From the NCBI RefSeq assembly GCF_014200405.1, contig NZ_JACHBQ010000001.1, positions 1,178,001 to 1,242,000 on the forward strand: a stretch of DNA of 64,000 nt. Direction: 5' to 3'. Numbering within the stretch: the stretch's first letter is position 1; each line of letters opens with the position of its first letter. Source of the DNA: Cryobacterium roopkundense (GTDB taxonomy: Bacteria; Actinomycetota; Actinomycetes; Actinomycetales; Microbacteriaceae). The notes beneath the pieces were generated by a model. It made no database searches, was not told the DNA's origin, and saw nothing but the letters and a program-made list of their open reading frames with translations. A program made the position numbers and the translations under genes. Positions 25,899-35,705 of this stretch are shown piece by piece.

Positions 25899-26289
25899 AC
25901 TGAGGCATGTCCGGCACGGGCGCGAGGATTTCAGGCGAGGTTGCTCCCGCACCGTTTCACCTTGTTGGTTTCCGGCCTGGGCCACGTCTATGTCTCTCTA
26001 CGTGGGCCTTGCAGAAGGGCGTGGTTTGGATGCTGGCTGCGGTGTCGACGGCCGCCTCATCGTGACTTTGTTGCCACCCCTCACTGACATCCGTGCATAG
26101 GGAGGTGATTGCTGGTGGTTCATGCGAGCGCGCAGGGCTGCGCGACGCGCTGCGGTCATCCGAATCCCCGCGAAGAAGTGAGTGCTGAATTCAGCGAACG
26201 GGAGGAAATTCGCGCGCGTTGCGGAGGAAAATCATTCCCTGGTTCCCTCTCGACCCAAGCCTGACTTGGTTTCGCGAAGGTGAGTATTC
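25899..26289. other. intergenic between sigma factor and IS element 2
   Basis: About 390 bp containing the sigma-factor promoter region and short open stretches without coding character. Nothing else was recognised. Confidence 0.4.
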
Positions 26290-26392
26290 GAGCCGTTGAG
26301 CCCCACCCGATCGTGCCGTTGAGCCCCACCAGTCGTGCGGAAGAGCACCAGGGGTGGTGTGGCTCAGCCCCACTGGTGCTCCCCGTCACCGA

Positions 26393-27142
26393 TTACGCGG
26401 TCGCGAGGGCGGCTTGTTCTCTCATGTTGTAGGTGCCAGTGTCGACCCAGGTCGTGTTGTGGATGATGCGATCCATGATGGCGTCGGCGTGAACGCCGGC
26501 GCCGAGGCGTTGGTGCCAGTCCTTCTGCTGATACTGGGTGCAGAACACCGTCGACGTCTCGCCGTAACGGCGCTCCATCAGCTCCAGCAGCATCGTCCGC
26601 ATCGATTCCGTCGGCTTATCCAGCAGCCACTCATCGATGACCAAGAGCGTGAAGGCGGCATACTTCCGCAGGAACTTTCCCGCCCCACCGGTTGTATCCT
26701 GGGCGGCGACCCAAGCTTCCTCGAGGTCGGGCATTCGGACGTAATGGGCGCGGATGCGATGCTCGCAAGCACGTTTGGCGAGAGCGCATCCTAGATACGA
26801 CTTTCCCGACCCGGTGAAGCCTTGGAAGACGACGTTCTGTTGCCGGGTGACGAACGAGCAGGTCCCGAGCTGGGTCAGCACCTGCCGGTTGAGGCCGCGC
26901 TCGTCAAGGAGGTCGATGCGGCGCAGATCCGCGTTCGGATAACGAAGTCCCGCCCGCCGGATCAGCCCGTCAACCTTGGAATGCATGAACGTCGAGTAGG
27001 CGTCGTCAACAACGAGCCGGACCCGTTCCTCGAAGGTCAGGCTGATCGAGAGAATCTCGTCCTGCAGGTCGATGGCCTGCAGGAGCTCGCCGGCGTTCAT
27101 CTCGCGGAGCTTGCGTTTGGTCTCACCGTCCAGAGCGCTCAA
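26393..27142 (-). CDS. istB: IS21 helper ATPase IstB (element 2)
   Basis: 249 residues. Walker A FTGSGKSYLGCALAKRAC and Walker B TLLVIDEWLL; it ends with the IstB motif HADAIMDRIIHNTTWVDTG. It overlaps the istA stop by 4 bp. It differs clearly from element 1 IstB, so the two elements are not copies of each other. Confidence 0.92.
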   Translation of the reverse strand: MSALDGETKRKLREMNAGELLQAIDLQDEILSISLTFEERVRLVVDDAYSTFMHSKVDGLIRRAGLRYPNADLRRIDLLDERGLNRQVLTQLGTCSFVTRQQNVVFQGFTGSGKSYLGCALAKRACEHRIRAHYVRMPDLEEAWVAAQDTTGGAGKFLRKYAAFTLLVIDEWLLDKPTESMRTMLLELMERRYGETSTVFCTQYQQKDWHQRLGAGVHADAIMDRIIHNTTWVDTGTYNMREQAALATA

Positions 27143-28689
27143 CGGTTCCCTCCGGCGTAATAAGCGCTGCCACGAACGTAACCGCCATGGTCCGGTTCCG
27201 GTTCAGGGGCCTGTCCGGTTTTGTCTTGCCCGGTATCGAGGATCGGTCGCAAATGCGCATAACGCGGAGAGCGGACCGGGCCCCGCAGCGCGAGTGCGCA
27301 GGCGGCCTCGACCCGGGCCGACGGGAAACGGCGCGAGAGTTTCAGCACGGCCAGTGCGGCGTCGAAGCCGGCCTCGTCGATGAAGACGGTCTCGAAGATC
27401 TTGGCCGTCACGGTGAGTGTTGCCGGCCCGATCCGCGCGGCCCATTCCTCGATCCGAGGTCGGTCCCAGGCCTGGAAGCTGCGCCCCTCGGGCAAGTCCG
27501 CATCGTTGGTCCGATACTGGTTGCTGGTCGTTGCTGGCAGCAGCAAATGGCTGGCCAGACGCTCATCGCGCCGATAAACCTCTAACACCGTCTCGGTGAG
27601 GCGAAGGTCCACCAGGGCGCCGATGTGGCTGAAGGGAACGGAGTAGAAATTCTTGGCCCAGACCACGTGGGCGTTGGCGTTGACCTTGCGTTTATAGGAC
27701 CACGTGCTGATTTCAAACGGTGCCGCCGGCAGCGCCTGCAACAACGGCTTCTCCTCGGTGGTGAACACGCTGAGGCGGGACCCGACACGTTTCTGGAAAG
27801 GCTCCCGGTTGTAGGCCTCCATCTGTTCCCGGATTCGCCGGCGCAACTGCGCCAGCGAGGTGAACGTCTCCTTCCTCAAACCGGCGATGACCCAGGTCGC
27901 GACATGGGCCACCGTGTTCTCAGTGCTACTTTTGTCGCGCGGGTGCCGAACCCTCCCGGGCAGCACCGCCGCCGAGTAGTGCGCCGCCATTTCCCGGTAG
28001 GCATCGTTGAGAACGACTTCGCCCTCCTTGGGGTGGGAGATGACTCCGGTCTTCAAGTTGTCCGGCACCAGGCGCGGGACGCTGCCGCCGAAGAAGGCGA
28101 ACATCGCCGTGTGCGCACGCAACCACGCCTCCTGCCGCATATCCAGGGTCGCTTCAACAAACGCATAGCGGCTGAACGGCAGGCACGCGACGAATAAATA
28201 CACCTTCGACATCTCGCCCGTCGTCGGGTCGAGCAGTTGCATCGTCGGCCCGGACCAGTCGACCTCGATGCTGCGGCCGGCTTTGTGGCCGACCCGGGAT
28301 GTCGCCCCCGAGACTGCGGCGTGCTCGGCATAGAGCCGGCAGAACCGGTCGTAACTCATCGTCGCCTGCGCCATCGCTGCCTGGTCGACATACTCCTGGT
28401 GCAACAGCTTCAACGTCACTCCCACCCGCGCGAGTTCGGTATGCACCCGGCCCCAGTCCGGCTGCGCGAAGACAGACTCGTGGACGCCGCGGCCGGGGAA
28501 CAACGTCGAATACACCGCGGCCTCCGACAACTCGGCGACGTCATCCCAGCCGAGCCCGAGCCGCTCTGCAGCATCGAGCACCGCTCGAATGCTGTGCCGG
28601 GACATGCCCTGGGCGGACTCGATCGCCCGTCGCGACAAGCCCTGATTACGAAGCTGCAGGATCTGCTTCGCTTTGATCTTCCGTACCAT
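27139..28689 (-). CDS. istA: IS21 transposase IstA (element 2)
   Basis: 516 residues from ATG 28689, 9 bp after AAGGAG (a GTG at 28707 adds 6 residues). HTH region KIKAKQILQLRNQGLSRRAI, then DDE core: Asp in IEVDWSGPTM, Asp in LVPDNLKTGV, Glu in KSSTENTVAHV. C-terminal KNFYSVPFSHIGALVDLRL matches IstA. Intact. Confidence 0.92.
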   Translation of the reverse strand: MVRKIKAKQILQLRNQGLSRRAIESAQGMSRHSIRAVLDAAERLGLGWDDVAELSEAAVYSTLFPGRGVHESVFAQPDWGRVHTELARVGVTLKLLHQEYVDQAAMAQATMSYDRFCRLYAEHAAVSGATSRVGHKAGRSIEVDWSGPTMQLLDPTTGEMSKVYLFVACLPFSRYAFVEATLDMRQEAWLRAHTAMFAFFGGSVPRLVPDNLKTGVISHPKEGEVVLNDAYREMAAHYSAAVLPGRVRHPRDKSSTENTVAHVATWVIAGLRKETFTSLAQLRRRIREQMEAYNREPFQKRVGSRLSVFTTEEKPLLQALPAAPFEISTWSYKRKVNANAHVVWAKNFYSVPFSHIGALVDLRLTETVLEVYRRDERLASHLLLPATTSNQYRTNDADLPEGRSFQAWDRPRIEEWAARIGPATLTVTAKIFETVFIDEAGFDAALAVLKLSRRFPSARVEAACALALRGPVRSPRYAHLRPILDTGQDKTGQAPEPEPDHGGYVRGSAYYAGGNR

Positions 28690-28858
28690 TACCGGTACTC
28701 CTTCCACCAGGTGGCGCTCACCTGGTGGAAGGAGCTTTTCAGGTGGGGCTCAACCACGCCGGTAGTGGGGCTGAACGATGCAAGTCACGCATCTGAACAG
28801 TGGGGCTCAACCGCACCATAGGTGGTGTCCATCGAAGCCAATATTCAAAGGGCCACAA

Positions 28859-28965
28859 AAGTGAAAAGCCCGGGTGAAAGATACTTTTTTCGCCGGGGCT
28901 TTTCTGCGGTCAGAAAGCGTGTCGCTTGCATGGTTGGAAAATAACCAGAAGCAAGCTGAGCAAAC
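28859..28965 (+). repeat. hairpin-containing dispersed repeat, copy 2
   Basis: Matches 13710-13815 at about 75%. The hairpin at 28864-28904 (AAAAGCCC ... CCGGGGCTTTT) keeps compensating arms and a T-tract. The promoter half seen in copy 1 is missing here; the sequence immediately upstream is the end of IS element 2, which may have replaced it. Confidence 0.5.
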
Positions 28966-29331
28966 ACAAGCGGCGGGAATCTGTAGCGAGCATGTCGTTC
29001 CTCTCGCCCACGGACACCGTAAAGGCTCCACCGGACCACGCGGGGCGTACTAGATGCGCGCGACCGGACGCAGGAATGGCGGAGTCGATCCATATCACCA
29101 ACGAAATCGCCATCTCCGAGCATGACCCGCATTTGAGAACAGCACGGGGGCTCGGCGCGGTCCAGACCGGCTAGAACGGAAACCGGCCGGTGCATGAAGC
29201 CGGCGCTCAATCGTCTCGTTTACATCCAATCCAGTCGAGTCGCGATCCTTCGCTGAGCTGGGACAGATTCGCTCCGGTTGTCGGTTCCTAACGTGTGGTT
29301 GCTGGGACCGAGTGCGGAGGTGTGGTCATCC
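28966..29331. other. intergenic, nothing recognised
   Basis: About 365 bp between the hairpin repeat and the 3' end of the GH2 gene. Short frames exist on both strands but none has a start signal or family resemblance. Confidence 0.4.
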
Positions 29332-31209
29332 TCACTCGGTGGCCGAGTGCAGACTGAACGCAGTGTCCGCCGTCGGTACGGTGAGGGGTGTGTGCTCTCC
29401 GGACACAATGTCGCGGATGACGGCGATCGGCAGTTTTGGCTTACGGTTCGCGTCGGTCAGCCCGTTGGTTTCCTGCATCGTGTCCGTCAGCTGGGTGTAA
29501 CAAAAACCGGAGAGAATTGAGTTGTCCCGAAGACTGCCCACGAGGCCAGACACGCGACGCCTAAAGTCCTCAGGGCTCGTTGCTGTTGTGTAGCCCCAGG
29601 AATCATCGACATCATCTAGTGCGAAGCTGACCCCGCCGAATTCAGTGACCATGATCGACTGGCCGTCGATCTCGCGGGGGACGAGCTGCAGGCGACGGCC
29701 TGCAGGCCCCATGCCCGAAACAAGGGCACGGACGGCGTCGATGTCTCGGTAGTGCGCGTCGAGCTTTTCGGCAGTGCTGGCATAGTCGTGGATCGTAAGG
29801 ATGTCAGAAACGGCGTGTTCCCAGCCGTCATTGGAAATAACGGGACGGGTCGGGTCGAGCGCTCGAGTCAAGTGATACAGCGACTGGGCGAAGCTCAACT
29901 GCGCGTCGTCGTGTGCGATCTGTTGGACACCCCAACTTTCGTTGAGGGGGACCCAAGTGACGATTGACGGATGCGATCGGTCGCGGCGCACGACTTCGGT
30001 CCATTCGCGGGTTACTCGCGACACTGCCTCCGAAGAGAACTCGTAGGTGCTGCCCATTTCTCCCCAAATGAGCAAGCCGAGCCGGTCCGCCCAGTAGAGG
30101 AATCGAGGGTCCTCGACCTTTTCATGGATACGCGCGGCGTTGAAACCGAGGGCCTTGATCAGTTCTACCTCGGCTCGGAGAGCTTCCGCCGAAGGCGCAG
30201 CGAGGTGCGACTGTGGCCAGTAGCCCTGCTCCAACACTGAACGTACGAAGTACGGCCGGTCATTCAGCAAGAACCTACCGCCCGCGACGCCGACGCTACG
30301 AAGCCCGAAATAGGAGAAGGACTCGTCGAGAATGGTCCCATCCTCAGCAATTATCGAGACGTGCGCGTCAATCAGTTGCGGGTTTTCCGGGGACCACAGG
30401 AGGGTTTCATAGGACTGGCCGTTCGCCTGTCCAGCAATCTGGATGGTTGCTTGTGATCGCGGTTCCCGGGTCAGGAACGACTGTCGGGCGAGAATTTCGC
30501 CTGCAACGGAGAGCTCCACCTGAACGGTTACGCTCGCCGCCGGTCGTCGGATCAGCTCTACCTCGATCGCTACGCTCCCGGCTGGTACGTTCGGAGTCCA
30601 GGTCAGTGCCTCGATGTGCTGATCTGGCACGGACTCGAGCCAGACCGGCTGCCAAATCCCGGTGGTGCGGTGATACCAGATGACGTGCGGATCTTCCAGC
30701 CAATCCTGCTTGCCTCGTGGCTGAGTGACGTCGTGGGGATCGTCCTCGGCACGAACCACGAGCACGCAGGTCTTTTGGGCCAGGAGAGCTTCGGTGACGT
30801 CAAAAGAGAACGGCGTTTGGCCGCCCTCGTGTGACCCGATGAACTGTCCATCGATCCACACGGATGCGCGGTAATCGACCGCCCCAAAATGGAGGATCAC
30901 CCGGTCACGTGCGCGGGACCGACCACTCGCGGCCACGTCATCGGGTGTGATGAGGCGGGAATACCAGACGACGGGGTGGAAGCCTGGATCTGCAATTCCG
31001 GACATCTCGGATTCCGGCGGGAATGGAACCGTGATGACCCGGCCAAAGTGCTCAGCGTTCTCGAACCACTTCTCGCTTCTGCCGAGGTCGTGATCGTCGT
31101 GTTCGAATGCCCACTCGCCGGCGAGATCGTGCCAATCCGGGCGAACGAGTTGGGGGCGGGGATAAACGCCACCCTGAGTGCTGGCAGAAATCGGGAGAGA
31201 TCGGGACAT
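29332..31209 (-). CDS. glycoside hydrolase family 2 (beta-galactosidase/glucuronidase-like)
   Basis: 625 residues from ATG 31209 (MSRSLPISASTQ). The three-part GH2 layout is visible: N-terminal jelly-roll (WHDLAGEWAFEHDDHD, then FGAVDYRASVWIDGQFIGSH), an immunoglobulin-like middle and a TIM barrel. The acid/base Glu is in VPLNESWG and the nucleophile Glu in MVTEFGG. No signal peptide, so it acts on imported oligosaccharides. An operator-like palindrome lies just upstream, and the LacI gene is next. The linkage specificity cannot be told; the length is that of short GH2 enzymes, well below LacZ. Confidence 0.88.
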   Translation of the reverse strand: MSRSLPISASTQGGVYPRPQLVRPDWHDLAGEWAFEHDDHDLGRSEKWFENAEHFGRVITVPFPPESEMSGIADPGFHPVVWYSRLITPDDVAASGRSRARDRVILHFGAVDYRASVWIDGQFIGSHEGGQTPFSFDVTEALLAQKTCVLVVRAEDDPHDVTQPRGKQDWLEDPHVIWYHRTTGIWQPVWLESVPDQHIEALTWTPNVPAGSVAIEVELIRRPAASVTVQVELSVAGEILARQSFLTREPRSQATIQIAGQANGQSYETLLWSPENPQLIDAHVSIIAEDGTILDESFSYFGLRSVGVAGGRFLLNDRPYFVRSVLEQGYWPQSHLAAPSAEALRAEVELIKALGFNAARIHEKVEDPRFLYWADRLGLLIWGEMGSTYEFSSEAVSRVTREWTEVVRRDRSHPSIVTWVPLNESWGVQQIAHDDAQLSFAQSLYHLTRALDPTRPVISNDGWEHAVSDILTIHDYASTAEKLDAHYRDIDAVRALVSGMGPAGRRLQLVPREIDGQSIMVTEFGGVSFALDDVDDSWGYTTATSPEDFRRRVSGLVGSLRDNSILSGFCYTQLTDTMQETNGLTDANRKPKLPIAVIRDIVSGEHTPLTVPTADTAFSLHSATE

Positions 31210-31229
31210 ACCGCAATCATGCCCATAAA

Positions 31230-31243
31230 TTACAGCGCTGTAA
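31230..31243. promoter_or_regulatory. LacI-family operator upstream of the GH2 gene
   Basis: TTACAGCGCTGTAA is a perfect 14-bp palindrome with the central CG typical of LacI/GalR sites, 20 bp before the GH2 start. A 12-of-14 match lies before the transporter operon at 32385. Confidence 0.75.
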
Positions 31244-31265
31244 AGTCTGAGTGATATCTGAGCCC

Positions 31266-32279
31266 TCAAGGAGCGATGGGAGCGCTCTCCCTCACCTCGA
31301 GTGAATGCCCCACGATCATGTGGCGGCCAACGCCCCGATACCCCGCGATTCTTTCCTCGAGGAGGCTGAAGGCAGCCGCGGCAATAGCAGCCTTGTCCGG
31401 CGCCACCGAGCTAAGCGTCGGGGACGTGTATGCACCCAAAAAGGTGTTGTCCCAGCCAACCACGGCCACATCTCCGGGTACCGATCGCCCGGAATCGTGG
31501 AGGGCTTTCAACGCTCCAATCGCAAACCGGTCGTCGCGACAGACCACGCCGTCAAAAAGTGCCCCACGCTCAGTCGCCTCGACGACCGAACGAAGGCCCG
31601 CTTCAGCCGTGAACTCCGACGCCGTGAAAACCAATCCAGGATCGAGTTGAACCCCCGCCTCTAGAAGTCCCTGTTGGTAGCCGAGAAGACGCTGATTCGT
31701 CGAGCCCGTGATGTCTGCCGCGACGACTCCGAGAAAAGCGATGCGTCGACATCCTCTCGCTAGGAGATGCCTCGTGGCGTCGAGAGCAGCCGAAACGTTG
31801 TTGATCATCACGTGATCTGTCATCACAGGCATAGCCGCCTCACCAAGCAAGACCAGCGGAGTGCCGGAATCGAGCTTCGCAATGTCAAGGGAGTCCATGC
31901 GCACGGGGTGAAAGATAACGCCATCGACTAGTCCCGCCTCCCGATCACTGAGTACCGACCGCTCCGCGACGGGATCACTCAAAGTTTGTTCGATCAGGAC
32001 TCGGTATCCCCGTCGAGTGGCCTCTTCGGCAATGTGACGGGAAAGTTCCGAAAAGTACGGGTGGTCGATTTCGGGGATTGCCAGGGCTATCATTCCGGTT
32101 CTTCCGGTAGCTAGACGCCGCGCCGTCAGATTCGGGCGATAGCCGAGCTGGTCGATGGCTGTTTGCACCCTTTTGCGAAGTGCTGGGGCCACGTGGGGGT
32201 AATTGTGAACCACGTTCGAGACGGTCTTCATGGACACGCCCGCGAGCTCCGCGACATCAATCAGTCGAACCCTTGCCAT
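31266..32279 (-). CDS. LacI-family transcriptional repressor of the sugar cluster
   Basis: 337 residues. N-terminal HTH (RLIDVAELAGVSMKTVSNVVHNYPHV) and hinge helix (RPNLTARRLATGRTG) are followed by a periplasmic-binding-type effector domain (AIPEIDHPYFSELSR ... VAVVGWDNTFLGAYTSP). It sits between the GH2 gene and the divergent ABC operon, each preceded by a matching palindrome, so it probably represses both and releases them on binding the imported sugar. Confidence 0.9.
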   Translation of the reverse strand: MARVRLIDVAELAGVSMKTVSNVVHNYPHVAPALRKRVQTAIDQLGYRPNLTARRLATGRTGMIALAIPEIDHPYFSELSRHIAEEATRRGYRVLIEQTLSDPVAERSVLSDREAGLVDGVIFHPVRMDSLDIAKLDSGTPLVLLGEAAMPVMTDHVMINNVSAALDATRHLLARGCRRIAFLGVVAADITGSTNQRLLGYQQGLLEAGVQLDPGLVFTASEFTAEAGLRSVVEATERGALFDGVVCRDDRFAIGALKALHDSGRSVPGDVAVVGWDNTFLGAYTSPTLSSVAPDKAAIAAAAFSLLEERIAGYRGVGRHMIVGHSLEVRESAPIAP

Positions 32280-32384
32280 GTCTGTCCTGTCCCATCCAGT
32301 TTGGTCCTGTCCATCCTAAGGTGGTTGCGGTCAGGCCCTGTTAGAGACATTGGTCGCGGATTCTCGAGGAGTGGACAAACATCT

Positions 32385-32398
32385 TTCCAGCGCTGTAC
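32385..32398. promoter_or_regulatory. LacI-family operator upstream of the ABC transporter operon
   Basis: TTCCAGCGCTGTAC matches the GH2-side operator at 12 of 14 positions and lies about 105 bp before the binding-protein start and 105 bp before the LacI start, so it may control both directions. Confidence 0.6.
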
Positions 32399-32502
32399 AT
32401 TTGCGGAAGGTGCTCACGACCACTCCGAAAGGGTCGGGGATGGGTGGCCTGCTTCGCGCATGAGTCTCGGAGCGTTGTTTTCAATGAGGAGGACGAACGA
32501 TC

Positions 32503-33810
32503 ATGAACCAGAAAGATTTCTCGGGGCGGCGAGCAATTGGGGTCACCGCTCTTGGTGCCGCACTGATGCTGGTACTTGCCGGATGCTCTGCGGGCGGAGC
32601 CGGGCAGGCGGCGAGCGAGCCCTTCACTGGTGAATACACGGGTCCCGAAGTGGAGCTGTCCTACTGGAATGGCTTCACCGGCGGGGACGGTCCGTTCATG
32701 GAGAAGATGGTTTCCGAGTTCAATGCGGATCATGACAACATCAAGGTTGTCTCGAATACGATGCAGTGGACCGACTTCTACCAGCGTCTGCCCGCAGCGG
32801 TGACCGCCGGTGAGGGGCCCGACGTCGGCGTGATGCACCTGGACCAGCTCGCGTCGAATGCCGCGCGGAACGTCATCGTACCGATCGACGATCTCGCCGA
32901 GGACCTGGGTCTGACGGGGGCAGACTTCACCGAAGAAGTCTGGGATGCCGGCGTCTATAAAGACGCCCGATACGGCATTCCCCTTGATGTGCATTCCCTG
33001 GCTATGTACTACAACACCGAACATTTCACCGCCGCTGGGATCACAGAAGCCCCGACCGATGCGGCTTCTTTTCAAGATGCGCTCGGCAAGCTCAAAGCAG
33101 CTGGCTATGAAACTCCATTCTGGATGCCGACGAGATGGCCTAGTCACCTCATGAACCTCTCCCTTCTGTGGCAGAACGGTGGTGAACCATATGGTGCCGA
33201 CGGAGCCACGTTTGATTCAGCAGCCGGGGTCGAAGCCCTTGAATGGCAGCGTTCCATCGTGGAGGACGGTTACAGCCCGAGTGACGTCGCCATTGACTCT
33301 CAGTACGTTGCCTTCAAGAACGGTGAGACCTCGATCACCTGGGACGGCATTTGGCAGATCAACGATCTCGCGGAGTCTGGTCTTCCGTATGCCGTCGCCC
33401 CGGTCCCCACGATCGGCGACACGGATGCAGTATGGGCCAACTCCCATAACTTCTTCCTTCCTCGCCAGGCCAACGCCGACCAGAACAAAGTCAACGCGTC
33501 TAAGGTATTCATCGCTTGGATGAGTGAGCAGTCTGCCGAGTGGGCAGGATCGGGCATGATCCCGGCTCGTCAATCTGTGCGCGATGCGGGTGCCCTCGTG
33601 GGCCTGCCGCAAAAGGCAATCGCGGAGACAATCGACTCGATGCGCTTCTTGCCGCCCATCCCCGGCATTGGTGGGGTACAGGCCGAGACCCTCGAAATCG
33701 CAGTGGCCGACGGGGTTCAGGGAGCGACGTCGTCGAGTGAGGCGCTCAAGAAAGCCGCCAGCACAGCGACGAAACTCATGGACGACAACAAAGCTTCGTT
33801 CGGAGAATGA
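32503..33810 (+). CDS. ABC sugar transporter substrate-binding lipoprotein
   Basis: 435 residues, AGGAGG upstream. A lipoprotein signal peptide ends in LVLAGC (lipobox Cys about residue 28). The mature part has the CUT1-type fold: VELSYWNGFTGGDGPFMEKM, GPDVGVMHLDQL, YGIPLDVHSLAMYYN, TSITWDGIWQIND. It captures an oligosaccharide at the cell surface for the following two permeases. Control is probably by the adjacent LacI repressor. Confidence 0.92.
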   Translation: MNQKDFSGRRAIGVTALGAALMLVLAGCSAGGAGQAASEPFTGEYTGPEVELSYWNGFTGGDGPFMEKMVSEFNADHDNIKVVSNTMQWTDFYQRLPAAVTAGEGPDVGVMHLDQLASNAARNVIVPIDDLAEDLGLTGADFTEEVWDAGVYKDARYGIPLDVHSLAMYYNTEHFTAAGITEAPTDAASFQDALGKLKAAGYETPFWMPTRWPSHLMNLSLLWQNGGEPYGADGATFDSAAGVEALEWQRSIVEDGYSPSDVAIDSQYVAFKNGETSITWDGIWQINDLAESGLPYAVAPVPTIGDTDAVWANSHNFFLPRQANADQNKVNASKVFIAWMSEQSAEWAGSGMIPARQSVRDAGALVGLPQKAIAETIDSMRFLPPIPGIGGVQAETLEIAVADGVQGATSSSEALKKAASTATKLMDDNKASFGE

Positions 33811-33813
33811 CGG

Positions 33814-34824
33814 ATGTCGACGAAGGTTGGTGAGCGCGTCCTCCCCGCGGGGAGGGCGCGCCGCCCCTCGGCTCTCGACCAGGAGTCGCAGAAGAATCGT
33901 GGAGTGCGAGCAGGCACTCGGCAGGAAGGAATAGCAACACCCTGGCTATTTCTTGCCCCCTACCTGCTGCTTTTTGGCAGCTTCGTCATCCTCCCGGCAG
34001 TTCTAGGCGTGTGGATCAGTCTTCATTCCTGGGACTACACACTTCCAAACAAACCCTTCGTCGGCCTCGACAACTACATCGCCTTGTTCTCGCCCGGATC
34101 GACGGTTTTTGGCCCGTTCTGGGGATCCATGCGGGCCACCGGAATCTTCACGGCACTCAGTGTGCCACTGCTCCTGATTGTCCCCCTTGCTGTCGCTCTA
34201 CTCATGAGCAAGAAGTTTCCGGGACGGGACTTTCTCCGAGCCATCTACTTCGCCCCCTACGTACTCGGCGTCGCTGTCATCTCGGTGCTCTGGCGATACC
34301 TGCTCGACAACAACATCGGGCTCGTCAACCACTATCTGGGACTTCTCGGGCTTCCCGACGACACGGCGTGGACAACCACGACGCCCGCCGTATGGGTCGC
34401 GCTCGTGGGAGTGACCGTTTGGTGGACCCTCGGATTCAACGCCGTCATCTACCTCGCCGGTCTTCAGGACATCCCGATCGAACTCTATGAAGCGGCACGT
34501 GTTGATGGAGCCGGACCGTGGATGCAGTTCCTGCACGTGACGATTCCCGGGCTCAAGCCCATCCTCTCGTTCATCACGATCATCACTCTGCTTGCGTCCG
34601 CCAACATGTTTGGCCAGTCCTATCTCATGACTCAGGGCGGCCCCGGACGTGAAACGCGCACGGCCATTTATCAGATCGCTGACACGGGTTTGCGCAACTT
34701 TCAAATGGGCAGCGCCGCGGCTATGAGTTACGTACTGACCATCTTCCTCATGGCGATCAGTGCTTTTGTCTTCTACCTGTTTCGCGAGAAACAGCCCAAG
34801 AAACGTAGGGGGGTGCGCTCGTGA
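33814..34824 (+). CDS. ABC sugar transporter permease (CUT1 MalF-type)
   Basis: 336 residues; an N-terminal charged, Arg-rich extension precedes six membrane segments starting at WLFLAPYLLLFGSFVILPAVLGVW. The EAA loop is YEAARVDGAGPWMQFLHVTIPGLKP. The start lies 3 bp after the binding-protein stop; the end overlaps the second permease by 4 bp. Confidence 0.92.
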   Translation: MSTKVGERVLPAGRARRPSALDQESQKNRGVRAGTRQEGIATPWLFLAPYLLLFGSFVILPAVLGVWISLHSWDYTLPNKPFVGLDNYIALFSPGSTVFGPFWGSMRATGIFTALSVPLLLIVPLAVALLMSKKFPGRDFLRAIYFAPYVLGVAVISVLWRYLLDNNIGLVNHYLGLLGLPDDTAWTTTTPAVWVALVGVTVWWTLGFNAVIYLAGLQDIPIELYEAARVDGAGPWMQFLHVTIPGLKPILSFITIITLLASANMFGQSYLMTQGGPGRETRTAIYQIADTGLRNFQMGSAAAMSYVLTIFLMAISAFVFYLFREKQPKKRRGVRS

Positions 34825-35699
34825 GCAATTTCACGACCATGATCACTGCCAGATCCCGTGCACGCCGCGCACGCCGGCGGAGTGTCACAATTGCTCGAGT
34901 CGTCGTGCTCGGCGCGATCGCGATCGCGTTCATCAGCCCGATCATCTTCATGATCGTGACCAGCCTCAAGACCCGGGCGGACGCGACGGCTATTCCACCA
35001 TCGTGGATTCCCAATCCGATTTCTCTGCAAGCTTTCGCGGCTATCCTCGCTCCCGGGACCTCGACTCCGGTGCTGCAGTGGTTCGCGAACAGCATGATCG
35101 CCGCTGCCCTCAATGCCACGCTTGTCGTCATCACGGCGTCACTGGCGGCGTATCCACTGGCGCGAATGCAGTTTCGCGGCAAGAACTTCGTCTTCGTCAT
35201 CATCGTCGCGACGCTACTGGTGCCGCCGGTCATCCTGGTCATCCCCAACTACCTCATCGTGAGCGAACTGGGGTGGCTCAACTCGCTCGTCGCGATCATC
35301 ATTCCACCGGCGGCATCCGCCTTCGGAGTGTTCTTCATGCGACAGTTCTTCGTGGGACTGCCGATCGAGTTGGAGGAGGCCGCCCGGCTCGATGGGGCGA
35401 ACCGATTCGTTATCTTCATGCAAGTGGTTCTGCCGCTCGCGAAGCCAGCTCTTGCAACACTCGCGCTGCTCGCTTTCCTCGGCAATTGGAATGACTTCCT
35501 CTGGCCTGTCTACGTTTTGTTCAGCCCGGAGGTGCAGACACTGCCAGCCGGCCTGTCGACACTTCAATCCGCAAATGCGGTGCGGTACGACCTCCTGATG
35601 GCCGGCGCGGTCGTCGCTAGCGTGCCCGTGCTGGCACTGTTCATTTTTCTCCAACGCTTCATCATCGAGGGCGTTTCTCGCTCCGGTGTGAAGGGATAG
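34821..35699 (+). CDS. ABC sugar transporter permease (CUT1 MalG-type)
   Basis: 292 residues with an Arg-rich N-terminus and six membrane segments. The EAA loop is LEEAARLDGANRFVIFMQVVLPLAKP and NWNDFLWPVYVL is the typical MalG ending motif. It pairs with the preceding permease. No ATPase gene follows; a shared MsmK/MsiK-type ATPase encoded elsewhere is the usual solution in actinobacteria. Confidence 0.92.
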   Translation: MSNFTTMITARSRARRARRRSVTIARVVVLGAIAIAFISPIIFMIVTSLKTRADATAIPPSWIPNPISLQAFAAILAPGTSTPVLQWFANSMIAAALNATLVVITASLAAYPLARMQFRGKNFVFVIIVATLLVPPVILVIPNYLIVSELGWLNSLVAIIIPPAASAFGVFFMRQFFVGLPIELEEAARLDGANRFVIFMQVVLPLAKPALATLALLAFLGNWNDFLWPVYVLFSPEVQTLPAGLSTLQSANAVRYDLLMAGAVVASVPVLALFIFLQRFIIEGVSRSGVKG

Positions 35700-35705
35700 A
35701 TTCCG

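Larger units (their letters stand above)
26290..28822 (-). mobile_element. IS21-family insertion sequence (element 2), different lineage from element 1
   Basis: The ends carry repeated 10-mers: TGAGCCCCAC at 26297 and 26320 and a variant TCAGCCCCAC at 26364, and inverted copies GTGGGGCTCA at 28743 and 28800 plus GTGGGGCTGA at 28765. Such multiple terminal repeats are typical of IS21 ends. Exact boundaries are uncertain by about 20 bp; the best end-pair is TGCCGTTGAGCCCCAC with TGCGGTTGAGCCCCAC. It contains istA and istB. Confidence 0.85.
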
